From: Halodesulfurarchaeum formicicum
GTDB lineage: Archaea; Halobacteriota; Halobacteria; Halobacteriales; Halobacteriaceae
DNA length: 64,000 nucleotides
Direction: 5' to 3'
NCBI RefSeq assembly: GCF_001886955.1
Contig: NZ_CP016804.1
Span: 1,240,001-1,304,000 of the forward strand
The position numbers were made by a program, and so were the translations under genes. Below, piece after piece: positions 17,437 through 26,192 of the stretch. The notes beneath the pieces are model-generated. The model was not told the origin of the DNA. It saw nothing but the letters and a program-made list of their open reading frames with translations, and did not search any database. Every line of letters begins with the position of its first letter. Within the stretch, counting starts at the first letter, position 1.

Positions 17437-19314
17437 ATGAGTGAATCGTCATCCCAGTCGGATGGCACCCCCATCGTCTATGACCTCGATCCGGAGTGTA
17501 CGCGCTCGGATCTCGAAGCAGGACAGTACTACCGCGGAACCGTCAACGGCGTGGTCGAGTACGGCGTCTTCGTCGACGTCTCCGAGTCCGTCTCCGGGTT
17601 GATCCACGAGTCGAGTCTCGAGACGGAGTATGCCGTCGGGGACGACGTGATCGTGCAACTCGCCGAGATCAAGGCCGACGGTGACGTCTCCTTCGAGCCG
17701 GCGGCCCTCGATAGCTACGACCTGGTGGAGAAACGCCCGTCCTACGATCGAAGTGTCGTCTCGACGCTTGCAGATTCGAACGGCGACACCGTCCATCTAG
17801 AAGGGGCCGTGGTCCAGATCAAACAGACCCGGGGCCCCACGGTCTTCCAGGTCAGAGACGAGACCGGAATCGTCCCGTGCACGGCCTACGAGGGGGCCGG
17901 TGTCAGGTCCCACCCCGAAGTCGAAGTGGGTGACCTCGTGCACGTCGCCGGGACGGTCGGTTCCCGAAACGGTGGCGTGCAGGTCGAAGTGGATCGACTC
18001 GACGTACTCGATGGCGACCAAGAGCAGTCGGTCGGCGCGCGACTGGAGGCCGCGAGTGCGAGCCAGTCCGATCCCATCGAGGTCGAGCCCACGATCGACT
18101 GGCCGGCCCTGGACGAGATGCGGTCCGACCTCGCAGACATCGCCAGACAGCTCCGGCGGGCGGTCCTCGAAGGCCGGCCGATTCGGATTCGCCATCACGC
18201 CGACGGCGACGGCATGTGTGCGGCCGCGCCGGTCGAGATCGCACTCGAACGGCTGATCGAAGACGTCCACGAGGACACCGAGGCCCCACGCCATCTCCTC
18301 AAGCGCCTGCCCTCGAAAGCGCCGTACTACGAGATGGAAGACGCTACGCGGGACCTCAACTACTCGCTTGGCGACCGGGCACGCCACGGTCAGAAACTCC
18401 CCGTCCTCCTGATGATCGACAACGGGAGCACCGCGGAGGATACCCCGGCCTACCGCACGCTCGACTCCTATGACATCCCGGTCATCGTCATCGACCACCA
18501 CCATCCCGATCCGGAGGCGGTCGATCCCTACGTCGACACACACGTGAACCCGTACCTCTACGGCGAGGATTACCGGATCACCTCGGGCATGCTCAGCGTC
18601 GAACTCGCCCGCATGCTCCATCCCTCGCTCGGCGACGAACTCGATCACGTCCCCGCAATTGCGGGGCTCGCGGACCGCTCGAAGGCCGACGCCATGTCGG
18701 ACTATCTGGAACTGGCCGCCGAGGCGGGCTACGACGAGTCCCACCTGGACGACATCGTCGCGGCCCTGGATTATGCGGCCTACGTGCTCCGGTACGACGC
18801 CGGTCGCGGATTCGTGACCGACCTCCTGGGAATCGACGACGAACAGCGCCACCGGGAGTTGATCGACCTGCTCGCGGACCGAGCCCGGCAGGACACTGAT
18901 CGGCAACTCGAGGCGAACACCGACCACGTCGAACACGAGCGACTCGCCAACGGGGCACACCTCTATCGACTCGACCTCGATGAGTTCGCCCACCGGTTCA
19001 CGTATCCCCCGCCGGGAAAGACGACTGGCGAGCTCCACGATCGCAAGGTCGAGGCCACCGGCGAACCCGTGATCACAGTGGGCTACGGGCCCGACTTCGC
19101 GGTGCTCCGAAGCGACGGGGTGCGACTCGACATCCCGGAGATGGTGACGGATCTCAACGACGAACTGCCTGGGGCGGGTGTCAGTGGTGGCGGCCACCTC
19201 GTCGTCGGGAGCATCCGATTCGTCCCGGGGATGCGCGAGGCCGTCATCGACTCCCTGATCGAGAAGATGGCCGACGCGGAACTGGACGAGGCGCTCAGTA
19301 GCTCCTCGACCTAA
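17437..19314 (+). CDS. S1/OB-fold plus DHH-family single-strand nuclease (archaeal RecJ-like)
   Basis: 625 residues: an S1 RNA-binding-like domain (about 25-90, YRGTVNGVVEYGVFVDVSES), an OB nucleic-acid-binding domain (about 105-190), then a DHH phosphoesterase core with motif I RHHADGDGM near 250, motif II MIDNGSTAED near 325, the signature VIDHHHPDPEAVD near 350 and motif IV DRSKAD near 410, and a DHHA1-like C-terminus with GGGHLVVGSI. All metal ligands look intact, so an active 5'-3' exonuclease or phosphoesterase is predicted. Contrast the degenerate relative at 24109-25212. Confidence 0.88.
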   Translation: MSESSSQSDGTPIVYDLDPECTRSDLEAGQYYRGTVNGVVEYGVFVDVSESVSGLIHESSLETEYAVGDDVIVQLAEIKADGDVSFEPAALDSYDLVEKRPSYDRSVVSTLADSNGDTVHLEGAVVQIKQTRGPTVFQVRDETGIVPCTAYEGAGVRSHPEVEVGDLVHVAGTVGSRNGGVQVEVDRLDVLDGDQEQSVGARLEAASASQSDPIEVEPTIDWPALDEMRSDLADIARQLRRAVLEGRPIRIRHHADGDGMCAAAPVEIALERLIEDVHEDTEAPRHLLKRLPSKAPYYEMEDATRDLNYSLGDRARHGQKLPVLLMIDNGSTAEDTPAYRTLDSYDIPVIVIDHHHPDPEAVDPYVDTHVNPYLYGEDYRITSGMLSVELARMLHPSLGDELDHVPAIAGLADRSKADAMSDYLELAAEAGYDESHLDDIVAALDYAAYVLRYDAGRGFVTDLLGIDDEQRHRELIDLLADRARQDTDRQLEANTDHVEHERLANGAHLYRLDLDEFAHRFTYPPPGKTTGELHDRKVEATGEPVITVGYGPDFAVLRSDGVRLDIPEMVTDLNDELPGAGVSGGGHLVVGSIRFVPGMREAVIDSLIEKMADAELDEALSSSST

Positions 19315-20852
19315 TTCTCGAAGTCGGCGAACGACCTGGCCGCGGCCACTCCAAGGAGCAGGATGACACTGGCCCCGAGCAGTACACCCCAGGGCAGCCG
19401 CCAGGCTGCACCTCGCCAGTCCGCTCGAAACACGCGCTCGAAGTAGGTGCCAGCCTTCGAGTCGTCGATTCGGACCGCGACTTCCCGATTCTCCCGGAGC
19501 GCGTTGGGGTTCCAGTTCAGACTGCCAAGCAGCACCGACTCACCGTCGACGATCACGCTTTTGGCGTGGACGTGTTCGTAGCGGCTCCGGGGTTCTGCCA
19601 GCCGGACCGTCAGTGGGAGGTCCTCCCGTTCGGCGCGATCCCGCAGTGACCGCGCCAGCGCCCGATTCTCCGACTCGGCGTACCAGGCCCCGGAGAGTAG
19701 AATGTGGACGGTCACGCCACGCCGCGCCGCAGCGACGGACTCGTTCAGAAGCGGGGTCGACGGGTCGATCGACACCTGCTGAATCCGAATCGATTCGGTC
19801 GCATTGGCAAGCATTCCACGGACGGCTCCCGCCGCGTTGTCCGGCGCCGTGAGAACGGTCACTTGTTCGGCCTGGCTCGACTGCGCGGGAAAACGGGTCG
19901 GGTACCTTGTCGTGTCCATCCCACCCTCGACCGGCTCCGACGGTCGACTCGCCGTCCAGGAGCGCGTGTCGATGAAGTCCGTGTCGGCTCGAAAGATGCG
20001 AGCCAGATCGGCAGCGACCTTCGGATCGTGCATGACGGCTGCCCACCCTCTGGAGCCGTTGCCGCCGGTTCCGCCCGGCTTCCAGTTCTCCGAAGTCACG
20101 ACCGCCCGGTCGTCGACGACGGCGTATTTCGCGTGATGAAATCGATAGCGCGCCCGGTCGGTGCCCATTACGGCAATCGGAACACCAGCAGCACGCAGGC
20201 GATCGAGCTGGGTCACCTGGGGTCGAGGTATGCCACCGACCGGGCCGCCCTCGATGAGCACCCTGACGGTCACGTTCCGCTGGTGAGCGTTAATTAAGGC
20301 ATCCGTGACCGACGGATCCGTGAACGTGTAGCCGGCAAGGAGGATTCGGTCATCTGCAGACTCGATTGCCCGAGTCAGTGGCGTCGGATCGTCCGGCAGG
20401 ACCGTCGTTTTAATCGAGACGTTCCGGGTCGTCATCGGCCGGAAATTCGAACGGGCGATCGGTTCGAACCGGCCGTTCCGGTAGAGTTCCCCCTCGGGAG
20501 CGCGGGGATAGGAGAGATTGCTCGCCGAAGTGCCATCCCGAAGCGCAACCCACTCGCCGCCGTTCGAGAGCGAGAGAAAGGATTTGGTCTCGTGGATCGG
20601 CAAGTCGGTCAGGTTCGACGCCGGGCCTGGATCGGCGGTCACGACGACCCGCCCGCTCGCCTCGATTCCCGAGAGGTCGATTGTGTCCTCGCCATCGGTC
20701 AGTTCCAGCCCCTGAGGGGAGGTGTTCTCCGGAACCGAGAGGATCACGAACTCACCACGATCGCCGTCGGTCGTCGGGTTCGGGTACACCCCATCGATCG
20801 TGACGGGGCCAGCCGTCGCCAGTAACGTGATCACGAGTAGTTCCTCCAGCAC
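19311..20852 (-). CDS. Membrane-anchored phospholipase D/nuclease with N-terminal lamin-tail domain
   Basis: 513 residues. An N-terminal hydrophobic segment looks like a signal; residues about 16-115 resemble a lamin-tail domain (IDGVYPNPTTDGDRGEFVIL). Two PLD domains follow, each with an HKD motif: HHAKYAVVDDRAVVTSEN near 240 and HVHAKSVIVDGESVLLGSLN near 430. A C-terminal helix (LLGASVILLLGVAAA) anchors it. Predicted to act outside the cell on nucleic acid or phospholipid. Its stop overlaps the convergent DHH nuclease stop by 4 bases. Confidence 0.87.
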   Translation of the reverse strand: MLEELLVITLLATAGPVTIDGVYPNPTTDGDRGEFVILSVPENTSPQGLELTDGEDTIDLSGIEASGRVVVTADPGPASNLTDLPIHETKSFLSLSNGGEWVALRDGTSASNLSYPRAPEGELYRNGRFEPIARSNFRPMTTRNVSIKTTVLPDDPTPLTRAIESADDRILLAGYTFTDPSVTDALINAHQRNVTVRVLIEGGPVGGIPRPQVTQLDRLRAAGVPIAVMGTDRARYRFHHAKYAVVDDRAVVTSENWKPGGTGGNGSRGWAAVMHDPKVAADLARIFRADTDFIDTRSWTASRPSEPVEGGMDTTRYPTRFPAQSSQAEQVTVLTAPDNAAGAVRGMLANATESIRIQQVSIDPSTPLLNESVAAARRGVTVHILLSGAWYAESENRALARSLRDRAEREDLPLTVRLAEPRSRYEHVHAKSVIVDGESVLLGSLNWNPNALRENREVAVRIDDSKAGTYFERVFRADWRGAAWRLPWGVLLGASVILLLGVAAARSFADFEN

Positions 20853-20925
20853 GCGACCGATTGGTTCGACTCTCGGGGAAAAACGTTCGGATGGCTTTAT
20901 CTGGATGGGGCGGCCCCGCTACGGT

Positions 20926-21165
20926 ATGACCATTGCCACACAGCTTTACCTCGCGGGGTCGGCCCTCGGGGTCGTCGGAGCCATGTTGCTGTTCGTGGAG
21001 TTCTTCCAGCTACCCAGTTACGTTCGGTTCGACCGGGACTTCGAGAGCTACAGCGTCGAGATCTCGCCGAACGACGCGGACGAGTACACTTTCTTCGGTC
21101 GGGCCGGCGCCATCCTTATCGCGATCGCGTTCGCGCTTCAGCTAACGGGTACCTTCCTGGCCTAG
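20926..21165 (+). CDS. Small two-helix membrane protein
   Basis: 79 residues with a helix at about 8-27 (LAGSALGVVGAMLLFVEFF), a polar acidic middle and a second helix at the C-terminus (AILIAIAFALQLTGTFL). No family recognised. The ATG is preferred over upstream in-frame codons, which are antisense of the PLD gene. A TATA-like stretch (gctttatctg) lies about 25-30 bases upstream. Its TAG overlaps the stop of the convergent HEAT gene within CTAG. Confidence 0.6.
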   Translation: MTIATQLYLAGSALGVVGAMLLFVEFFQLPSYVRFDRDFESYSVEISPNDADEYTFFGRAGAILIAIAFALQLTGTFLA

Positions 21166-22511
21166 GCCGCAGCCTCGTCCGAGTCCTCCTCGGCTGCTGC
21201 CTGTTCGGCGTCGTCGGGATCCTCCGAATCGTCCTCGTCCTCTAGACCGAGTGCATCGGCCGCTTTGGCTGCCTCTGCCTCGATTAGGTACGAACTGGCG
21301 TCGGCGTACTCAGCAGCAGCCGAGAGCGCATCTTCGGTCCCGATCTGGCAGAGTGCCCAGGCGGCACTCGCACGGACCGAGTTCTCCTCGTCCACATCCC
21401 CGAGCACGTCCGCGAGCGGGTCGATGGCCCGGGTGTCTCCGATCATGCCCAGCGCGCGGGTCGCCGCGGTCCGCACGCGCTCGCTGTCCGCGACCAGCTG
21501 GTCGGCGACGGTTCCCGTCGTGGACTCGTCCCCGATGGCACCGAGGGCCGTGATCGCTCGGGCCTGCAACTCCGGTGTCCGGCCGGATTCGGCGTGGCCC
21601 TCCACGGCACTCACGCCGGACTCGGCCCCGATCTTGCCGATGGCGTCGATCGCGTTGAGGTTCCGGCGGTTCGCCAGGTCAGTGAGTGCGTCCACACCCG
21701 CCTCATCGCCCATGTACTCCAGGGCTTCGATGCAGTGACGGGTGATGTAGTCCGTATCGCCCATCAGATCGAGCAGGAGCACGACCATCTCGACGTTGCC
21801 ACGCTGCTGCCAGGTTTTGAGTGCCGACCACTCCGGCGGGAAGTCCTTGTGCTTGGCCCCTTCCAGCGGCTCGTAGAAGCCCTCACGGTCCAGGCGCTCC
21901 CGAATCTCCAGATCCGTCCACGCCGTCGCCGAATCGACGGCCGAGGCCAGGGTATCGGTGGCATCGAGCAGCGAGGCGATCGTCTCGGCGTCCTCGTCGG
22001 CGTCGTACTCGGCCTCTGCAACCGCATCCGCGACCGTTCCGAGCGTCACCGACAACTCTTCCGGGTCCGGAACGGCCTTGCCGAAGTCCGCATCGAGGAT
22101 CTCCGCGGTGGTATCCAAAAAGTCCTGGACGCCCGGGACGAGTTCGTTCTCGCCCTCCTCGGCCCATCGGGTGTCCGTGATGGTACTCTGAACATCCTCG
22201 ATGGCCTCAATGACGTCCTCGCCGTACGGACCGCGTTTGTCCGCGACGGCGTCTTCCAGGTCCGAGAGCTCGTCTTCGAGTTCCTCGGTCGGATCGGTTG
22301 GCTCCTCGTCCTCGTCTTCGGGTTCGGGAACCGGGATGTCCGCGTCCTCCAGGTCCGCCCCGATCGCTTCGAGGGTCGCTTCGACCTCGTCCAGGTCGGC
22401 CTCCGTCTCGGCCGCCTCGACGGCCTGTGATGCCGACTCGAGTCGTTCTTCGAACTCCGTTACGATGGAATCGGCCTCCGTCTCCGCTGGCTCTTCGTCC
22501 CCGTCACTCAT
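21162..22511 (-). CDS. HEAT-repeat protein with acidic helical N-terminus
   Basis: 449 residues. The first 200 are very acidic and predicted coiled or helical; residues about 225-415 contain HEAT/PBS-lyase-like repeats (ITALGAIGDESTTGTVADQL, ALGMIGDTRAIDPLADVLGD, AAWALCQIGTEDALSAAAEY). The tail is again acidic. HEAT repeats usually form protein-binding scaffolds; phycobilin-lyase activity is not implied. Last gene of the ribosomal protein/Pcc1/phosphatidyltransferase run, 23 bases after its neighbour. Confidence 0.85.
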   Translation of the reverse strand: MSDGDEEPAETEADSIVTEFEERLESASQAVEAAETEADLDEVEATLEAIGADLEDADIPVPEPEDEDEEPTDPTEELEDELSDLEDAVADKRGPYGEDVIEAIEDVQSTITDTRWAEEGENELVPGVQDFLDTTAEILDADFGKAVPDPEELSVTLGTVADAVAEAEYDADEDAETIASLLDATDTLASAVDSATAWTDLEIRERLDREGFYEPLEGAKHKDFPPEWSALKTWQQRGNVEMVVLLLDLMGDTDYITRHCIEALEYMGDEAGVDALTDLANRRNLNAIDAIGKIGAESGVSAVEGHAESGRTPELQARAITALGAIGDESTTGTVADQLVADSERVRTAATRALGMIGDTRAIDPLADVLGDVDEENSVRASAAWALCQIGTEDALSAAAEYADASSYLIEAEAAKAADALGLEDEDDSEDPDDAEQAAAEEDSDEAAA

Positions 22512-22534
22512 ATTCCCGACTTCCGGGAGAATTC

Positions 22535-23203
22535 CTATGAGCGTTTCCCTTCCGCTCCGTCATAGAACCATGGGCCGAGCAACAGATAGGCCAGCGCCCA
22601 GGCGAGCAGGCCGCGCGGGAAAATCGAATGAAGGGTCATCGGGGCGAGAATCGCCGCCGTCTGGATCCCGCCCATCACGACGGCGTCGCGAACCCGCAGA
22701 TCGGGGTAGGTCATCTCGCCGAGCATCAACAGGGCGAACACGAAAAGCCCCGACAGCAATCCGACAGTAGGCACCCCAGAGAGGAGGCCCGCCGCCAGGA
22801 TGGTCGCCGCGAGAGTCGTCTGCACCCCGTGTGTGTAGGCCTGGTTGGTGTCGTAGGCGGTGTACAGAGCGAGCCGAAGCACGGCCGCCCCGACGAAAAT
22901 CGCCCCGAATGCGATCCCAACGCCGACCTGCTGTGCGCCACCGAGCGTGGCGATCACCATCGCTGCGGGGGCGACACCGAACGAGGCCACGTCCGCGAGC
23001 GAATCGAGAAACTCCCCGACTTCGGAGCCGCCCCACCGCCTGGCCACGATCCCATCGAGTGCGTCGGCGATGCCGGCGAGGAGGATCAACCGAGCAGCGA
23101 TGGCCGGGTCAACGGGAGCCAGGGCAACGGCCACGAAACCGATCGCCGCGTTCGCGGCGGTAATGAGGTCTGCCGGGCCGAGTGCACGCAGGGCTCGCCG
23201 CAT
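22535..23203 (-). CDS. pssA: CDP-alcohol phosphatidyltransferase, archaetidylserine synthase-like
   Basis: 222 residues with six or seven helices and the CDP-OH motif D-G-x2-A-R-x8-G-x3-D-x3-D seen as DALDGIVARRWGGSEVGEFL then DSLAD near residue 50. It resembles haloarchaeal PssA-type archaetidylserine synthases, one of which is linked to archaeosortase-dependent anchoring. Predicted to make archaetidylserine from CDP-archaeol and serine at the membrane. Lies 40 bases after the eS1 gene in the same direction. The symbol is by resemblance. Confidence 0.82.
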   Translation of the reverse strand: MRRALRALGPADLITAANAAIGFVAVALAPVDPAIAARLILLAGIADALDGIVARRWGGSEVGEFLDSLADVASFGVAPAAMVIATLGGAQQVGVGIAFGAIFVGAAVLRLALYTAYDTNQAYTHGVQTTLAATILAAGLLSGVPTVGLLSGLFVFALLMLGEMTYPDLRVRDAVVMGGIQTAAILAPMTLHSIFPRGLLAWALAYLLLGPWFYDGAEGKRS

Positions 23204-23243
23204 CTATGCGTTCTCGGGAGAGAAGGGACTTACCGATTTCGAC

Positions 23244-23858
23244 CTACTCGTCGACGGCCGCGGTCTCCTCTTCGGCCTCGACTTCCGCGGGCTTGGCATC
23301 TAGGACGGCCTTCTCGACCTCGACCCGGCGGAGCGGGTAGATGGTCTTGGCCTCGTTGTAGATGGCACTGGAGAGATGGCCCTGGATGATGCTGTCGAGG
23401 AACTCCTCGAAGGTCCGCTCCTTGGCTGCCTCGGTGACCAGTTCGGTCATCTTCGCCCGAATGGCCTCCTTCTGGCTGCGGTCGGCGACCTTCGTGGTGA
23501 AGGCGACCGGCTGGACGGAGATCCGGTGGTCGTCCGCGGTCCGGAGGGTCAAGACGGCCTTGACCTTCGAGGACCCGCGACGCACCAGACTCCGTTTGTA
23601 GTCCCGGGTGAGTTCGTACCGGGAGAATTCGGTGTACGCCGAATCACTGCCGACGTCGTTCACCTGGAAGGTGAGTTTGACGTTGTTCTCACCGCCCTCG
23701 ACCACGTCGCCGAGTGTGGTCTGGATCGTACGGTCGATAACCTGTTCCGGTTCGATTGCGGGGGTCGTGCCGAGTTCGGCCCGGTCGAACTGCTCGGGCG
23801 CGAGCACGGTGTACCACCGCTTTTCCTGACTCCGTTTGGATACTGATCGTTCGCTCAT
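23244..23858 (-). CDS. rps3ae: 30S ribosomal protein eS1 (S3Ae)
   Basis: 204 residues matching archaeal S3Ae: the N-terminal KRWYTVLAPEQFDRAELG, then GENNVKLTFQVNDV, and a C-terminal acidic tail (EAEEETAAVDE) typical of haloarchaea. A structural protein of the small ribosomal subunit. Its ATG overlaps the Pcc1 stop by 4 bases, so translation is probably coupled. Confidence 0.95.
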   Translation of the reverse strand: MSERSVSKRSQEKRWYTVLAPEQFDRAELGTTPAIEPEQVIDRTIQTTLGDVVEGGENNVKLTFQVNDVGSDSAYTEFSRYELTRDYKRSLVRRGSSKVKAVLTLRTADDHRISVQPVAFTTKVADRSQKEAIRAKMTELVTEAAKERTFEEFLDSIIQGHLSSAIYNEAKTIYPLRRVEVEKAVLDAKPAEVEAEEETAAVDE

Positions 23859-24112
23859 GTGTTGGTAGGGTCTGATCGCTCGTTCGTGTCGTGTCTGTTC
23901 GCCGTCGCTGCAACCTCGATCGCCACCGAGAGGTTCATCGCGTAATCGTCAGCCGTCGATCGGAGTCCGGCCGTGGTCTCCCGTTCGATCGTGGTCTGTA
24001 CCTCGTTTTCGTCCACTGCGGTCTCGATCTGGTCGGTGTTGTCCGGGGCGATCGCTTCGGCGATCGTCTCCGGGTCGGGGACCGTGGATCGGATGGTGGC
24101 GTGTCGAGTCAT
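23855..24112 (-). CDS. pcc1: KEOPS complex subunit Pcc1
   Basis: 85 residues with the Pcc1 pattern: RHATIRSTVPDPETIAEAIAPDN near the start and TTAGLRSTADDYAMNLSVAIEVA near the end. Pcc1 dimerises and bridges Kae1 units of KEOPS, which makes t6A37 in ANN-decoding tRNAs. Embedded between a RecJ/Cdc45-like gene and eS1 with 4-base ATGA overlaps on both sides. The short acidic tail after ATANRHDTNER is not part of the fold. Confidence 0.85.
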   Translation of the reverse strand: MTRHATIRSTVPDPETIAEAIAPDNTDQIETAVDENEVQTTIERETTAGLRSTADDYAMNLSVAIEVAATANRHDTNERSDPTNT

Positions 24113-25212
24113 CGGTCCGGTTCGACCTCCGTGAGGACCGTCTCCAGGTCAGTTTCAGTTCGGACCGTTGCGAGTCGATCCGTGCCGGTAATCGCCGCCT
24201 CCGGGAACTCGATCTCCAGCCGTTCGCGTGCGTCGACCTCGCTGCTCGCGAGCGTGATCGCACCCGGCCCAGCGACATAGAGGCGATCGGCGTCCACCTG
24301 GAAGTCTCGACCCAGTCGGGCGACATCCCGTGGCGGGATCGCCTCGACAGTGCCCATCGCGACGGGGCCCTCGGCCGGGGCGAGGTCGTCGACAGCGCGG
24401 TGAAGGGCCGTCCCGTACTGCTCCCACAACGTTCGAAGGGTCGGCAGCTCCGGCGTCCCGAGGAGCGCCGCGAGTGCCCGACCAGGGGCCATCGCTGCGC
24501 TCGCGTTGAGCACGTCGCCGTAGCCTTCGACCGTCTCGAGGTCCGTCGGTGAGCTCCGAGGTGCGATCGCGGCTTCGATCGCTCGCGTTGCCCGATCGGG
24601 TCGGGCCGTGTCCGTGGCCGCAAGTGCCACCGCCGACGCCAGTCGTTCGTTGGCATCGGGGTCGAGTTCCGCTGGGAGATCGAGCGGTGCGAGAAAGTCT
24701 CGTGCCGCCTCGACGCTCCCGGAGAAGTCCGCGTGAACGAGCCCCGTGTGAGCCAGTCCGACTGCCGGATCGGTCGTCGGAATCGCCAGCCCGGGCCGGT
24801 TGGTAAGGCCTCGTTCGCGGGCCGCATCGAGTGCGGGACCCTGAGGTTCAGTGCCAGCCGCGACGGCCCCGGCGATCGCCAGGCCGGGATCGGGGTCGGT
24901 CCCGAGTTCGCGGGCGACTTCGTAAGCGCAGAGCGACGCGGCGTCCGCGTCGCAGACGTGTTCCCCGACCGGGAATCCCAGCGTGACTGCCGTGCTGGAT
25001 TCGGAGAGGCGGGTGGTGGCGTCAGCGGCGGTCGGGGACAGTGAGAGATGGCGAGGGATGTTCCTCGCGGCCAGCGCCCGGCCGAGGATGGCGGCCGCTG
25101 CGAGGCCGTCGCCGTCGGCGCGGCTCACCACCCGTGCGAGGGAAACCTCGCGCAGGTGGCCGGCCAGGCCGTCAGGCGTCCAGTTCTCGTCTGCTGTCCC
25201 CGTCGTCGCCAT
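24109..25212 (-). CDS. Degenerate DHH/RecJ-like protein (Cdc45-like candidate)
   Basis: 367 residues with a recognisable DHH-superfamily start, VVSRADGDGLAAAAILGRAL near residue 30, and a DHHA1-like end, but the metal-binding signature is missing: where a DHH triad is expected the protein reads TLGFPVGEHVCDADA. It is thus probably nuclease-dead. Archaeal genomes often have an inactive RecJ/Cdc45 homologue that binds GINS in the replicative helicase; placement next to rpsO is a known haloarchaeal arrangement in which the gene is usually labelled recJ. The Cdc45-like role is inference. Confidence 0.7.
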   Translation of the reverse strand: MATTGTADENWTPDGLAGHLREVSLARVVSRADGDGLAAAAILGRALAARNIPRHLSLSPTAADATTRLSESSTAVTLGFPVGEHVCDADAASLCAYEVARELGTDPDPGLAIAGAVAAGTEPQGPALDAARERGLTNRPGLAIPTTDPAVGLAHTGLVHADFSGSVEAARDFLAPLDLPAELDPDANERLASAVALAATDTARPDRATRAIEAAIAPRSSPTDLETVEGYGDVLNASAAMAPGRALAALLGTPELPTLRTLWEQYGTALHRAVDDLAPAEGPVAMGTVEAIPPRDVARLGRDFQVDADRLYVAGPGAITLASSEVDARERLEIEFPEAAITGTDRLATVRTETDLETVLTEVEPDR

Positions 25213-25677
25213 CTATTCGAGGAGGTCCTTGGCGTTCTCGTAGGTGTACTTGAAGTCCGCTGGGAGCTGGTCGCCCCGGTAGTAGTTCGCCAGACGGCGA
25301 ATCTTGGACTCCAGGTTCTGCAGGGCGTGTTTGTTGTGGTGGTCCTGGCCGTTCTCCTCGACGTGTTCGTAGAGGTTAACAGCCTTTTCGAGCAGGTTCC
25401 GGAAGTCCTCGGGGATCTCCGGGTCCGCGTCGTTTTCCTCGAGGATCGTGGTCACCTTCTTGCCGGTCGCGGCTTTCACGTCCGGGATGGGCGTGCCCTG
25501 GACGCCCTCGTCCCTGAGCGCGATGCCGATCTGGGAGGGGTCTTTCCCCTGTGCGGCCAGCTCGAGCACTCGCTCTTCGATGGTATCTGCATCGACGTCA
25601 CTCCACTCCGGTGGTTCGTCTGTCGCCGGTTTGTCCGATCCGGACTGTCCCCGGCGACGGGTGTGCATTCGTGCCAT
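25213..25677 (-). CDS. rps15: 30S ribosomal protein uS15
   Basis: 154 residues: the N-terminal MARMHTRRRGQSGSDKP, the archaeal helical extension with EERVLELAAQGKDPSQIGIALRD, and the S15 core with HNKHALQNLESKIRRLANYYR. First gene of the minus-strand cluster; the next gene starts immediately after its stop. Length is normal for archaeal S15. Confidence 0.95.
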   Translation of the reverse strand: MARMHTRRRGQSGSDKPATDEPPEWSDVDADTIEERVLELAAQGKDPSQIGIALRDEGVQGTPIPDVKAATGKKVTTILEENDADPEIPEDFRNLLEKAVNLYEHVEENGQDHHNKHALQNLESKIRRLANYYRGDQLPADFKYTYENAKDLLE

Positions 25678-25886
25678 ATGTCTGATTGGAACGACACGAG
25701 CCGCAGGATGAGTTCTCGACAGTCGCTGTCGAGCACTACCGCAATCCCAAGCCGATATTCGGCGAGTCAGACTTGCGGTCGTGCGTTCCCTACAGGGAAC
25801 GGGGTGGCCGGCCCCATAAAGGGTTTCGGTGTGGCTTCGCTCCGATCCGGAGGGCTTAACTGTGAACCTGGAATACAGGTGGATGC

Positions 25887-25958
25887 GGGCTCGTAGATCA
25901 GTGGTAGATCACTCCCTTGGCATGGGAGAGGCCCCGGGTTCAAATCCCGGCGAGTCCA
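25887..25958 (+). tRNA. tRNA-Ala (GGC anticodon)
   Basis: A 72-nt cloverleaf. Acceptor GGGCTCG pairs with CGAGTCC (one G-U), the anticodon stem CTCCC/GGGAG encloses TTGGCAT with GGC at 25919-25921, and the T arm is CCGGG-TTCAAAT-CCCGG. Discriminator A is at 25958 and CCA is not encoded. No intron. Its 3' end is repeated downstream (see repeats), marking it as an integration target. Confidence 0.95.
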
Positions 25959-25962
25959 CTTC
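25936..25962 (+). repeat. tRNA 3'-end direct repeat, copy 1 (attachment-like)
   Basis: 27 bases from the T arm to just past the tRNA end (from GGGTTCAAATCCC to CCACTTC) recur exactly at 26086-26112. Copy 1 is inside the functional tRNA gene, as expected for the attachment site left by a tRNA-targeting integrase. Confidence 0.8.
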
Positions 25963-26085
25963 TGCTCGGTACCCAACCCGCGAGCGACGCTCGTGTCGCT
26001 CGCGGTTGGGAGCGAGGTGTTCAGCGGCGACGACGGGATTTGAAGCCCTATCAGACGCGCAGCGGTAGCGAGCACGTCTGATTCT

Positions 26086-26112
26086 GGGTTCAAATCCCGG
26101 CGAGTCCACTTC
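26086..26112 (+). repeat. tRNA 3'-end direct repeat, copy 2 (attachment-like)
   Basis: Exact 27-base copy of 25936-25962, 150 bases downstream, with no 5' half of a tRNA before it. A related inverted fragment (cgggatttgaagccc, 26034-26048) lies between the copies. Likely the distal attachment site of an excised or decayed element. Confidence 0.75.
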
Positions 26113-26192
26113 CTTCCTTCACTCACTGCGTTCGTTCAGTCAGTCGTTCCCTCGCCGACGTCCCACTCACTCGCTTCGCTCGTTCGCGGGAC

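Noticed and set aside
17797-19197. 466-residue antisense ORF under the DHH nuclease gene
   Set aside because: A shadow: GC-rich third positions leave the opposite frame open. The plus-strand protein has clear motifs; this one has none.
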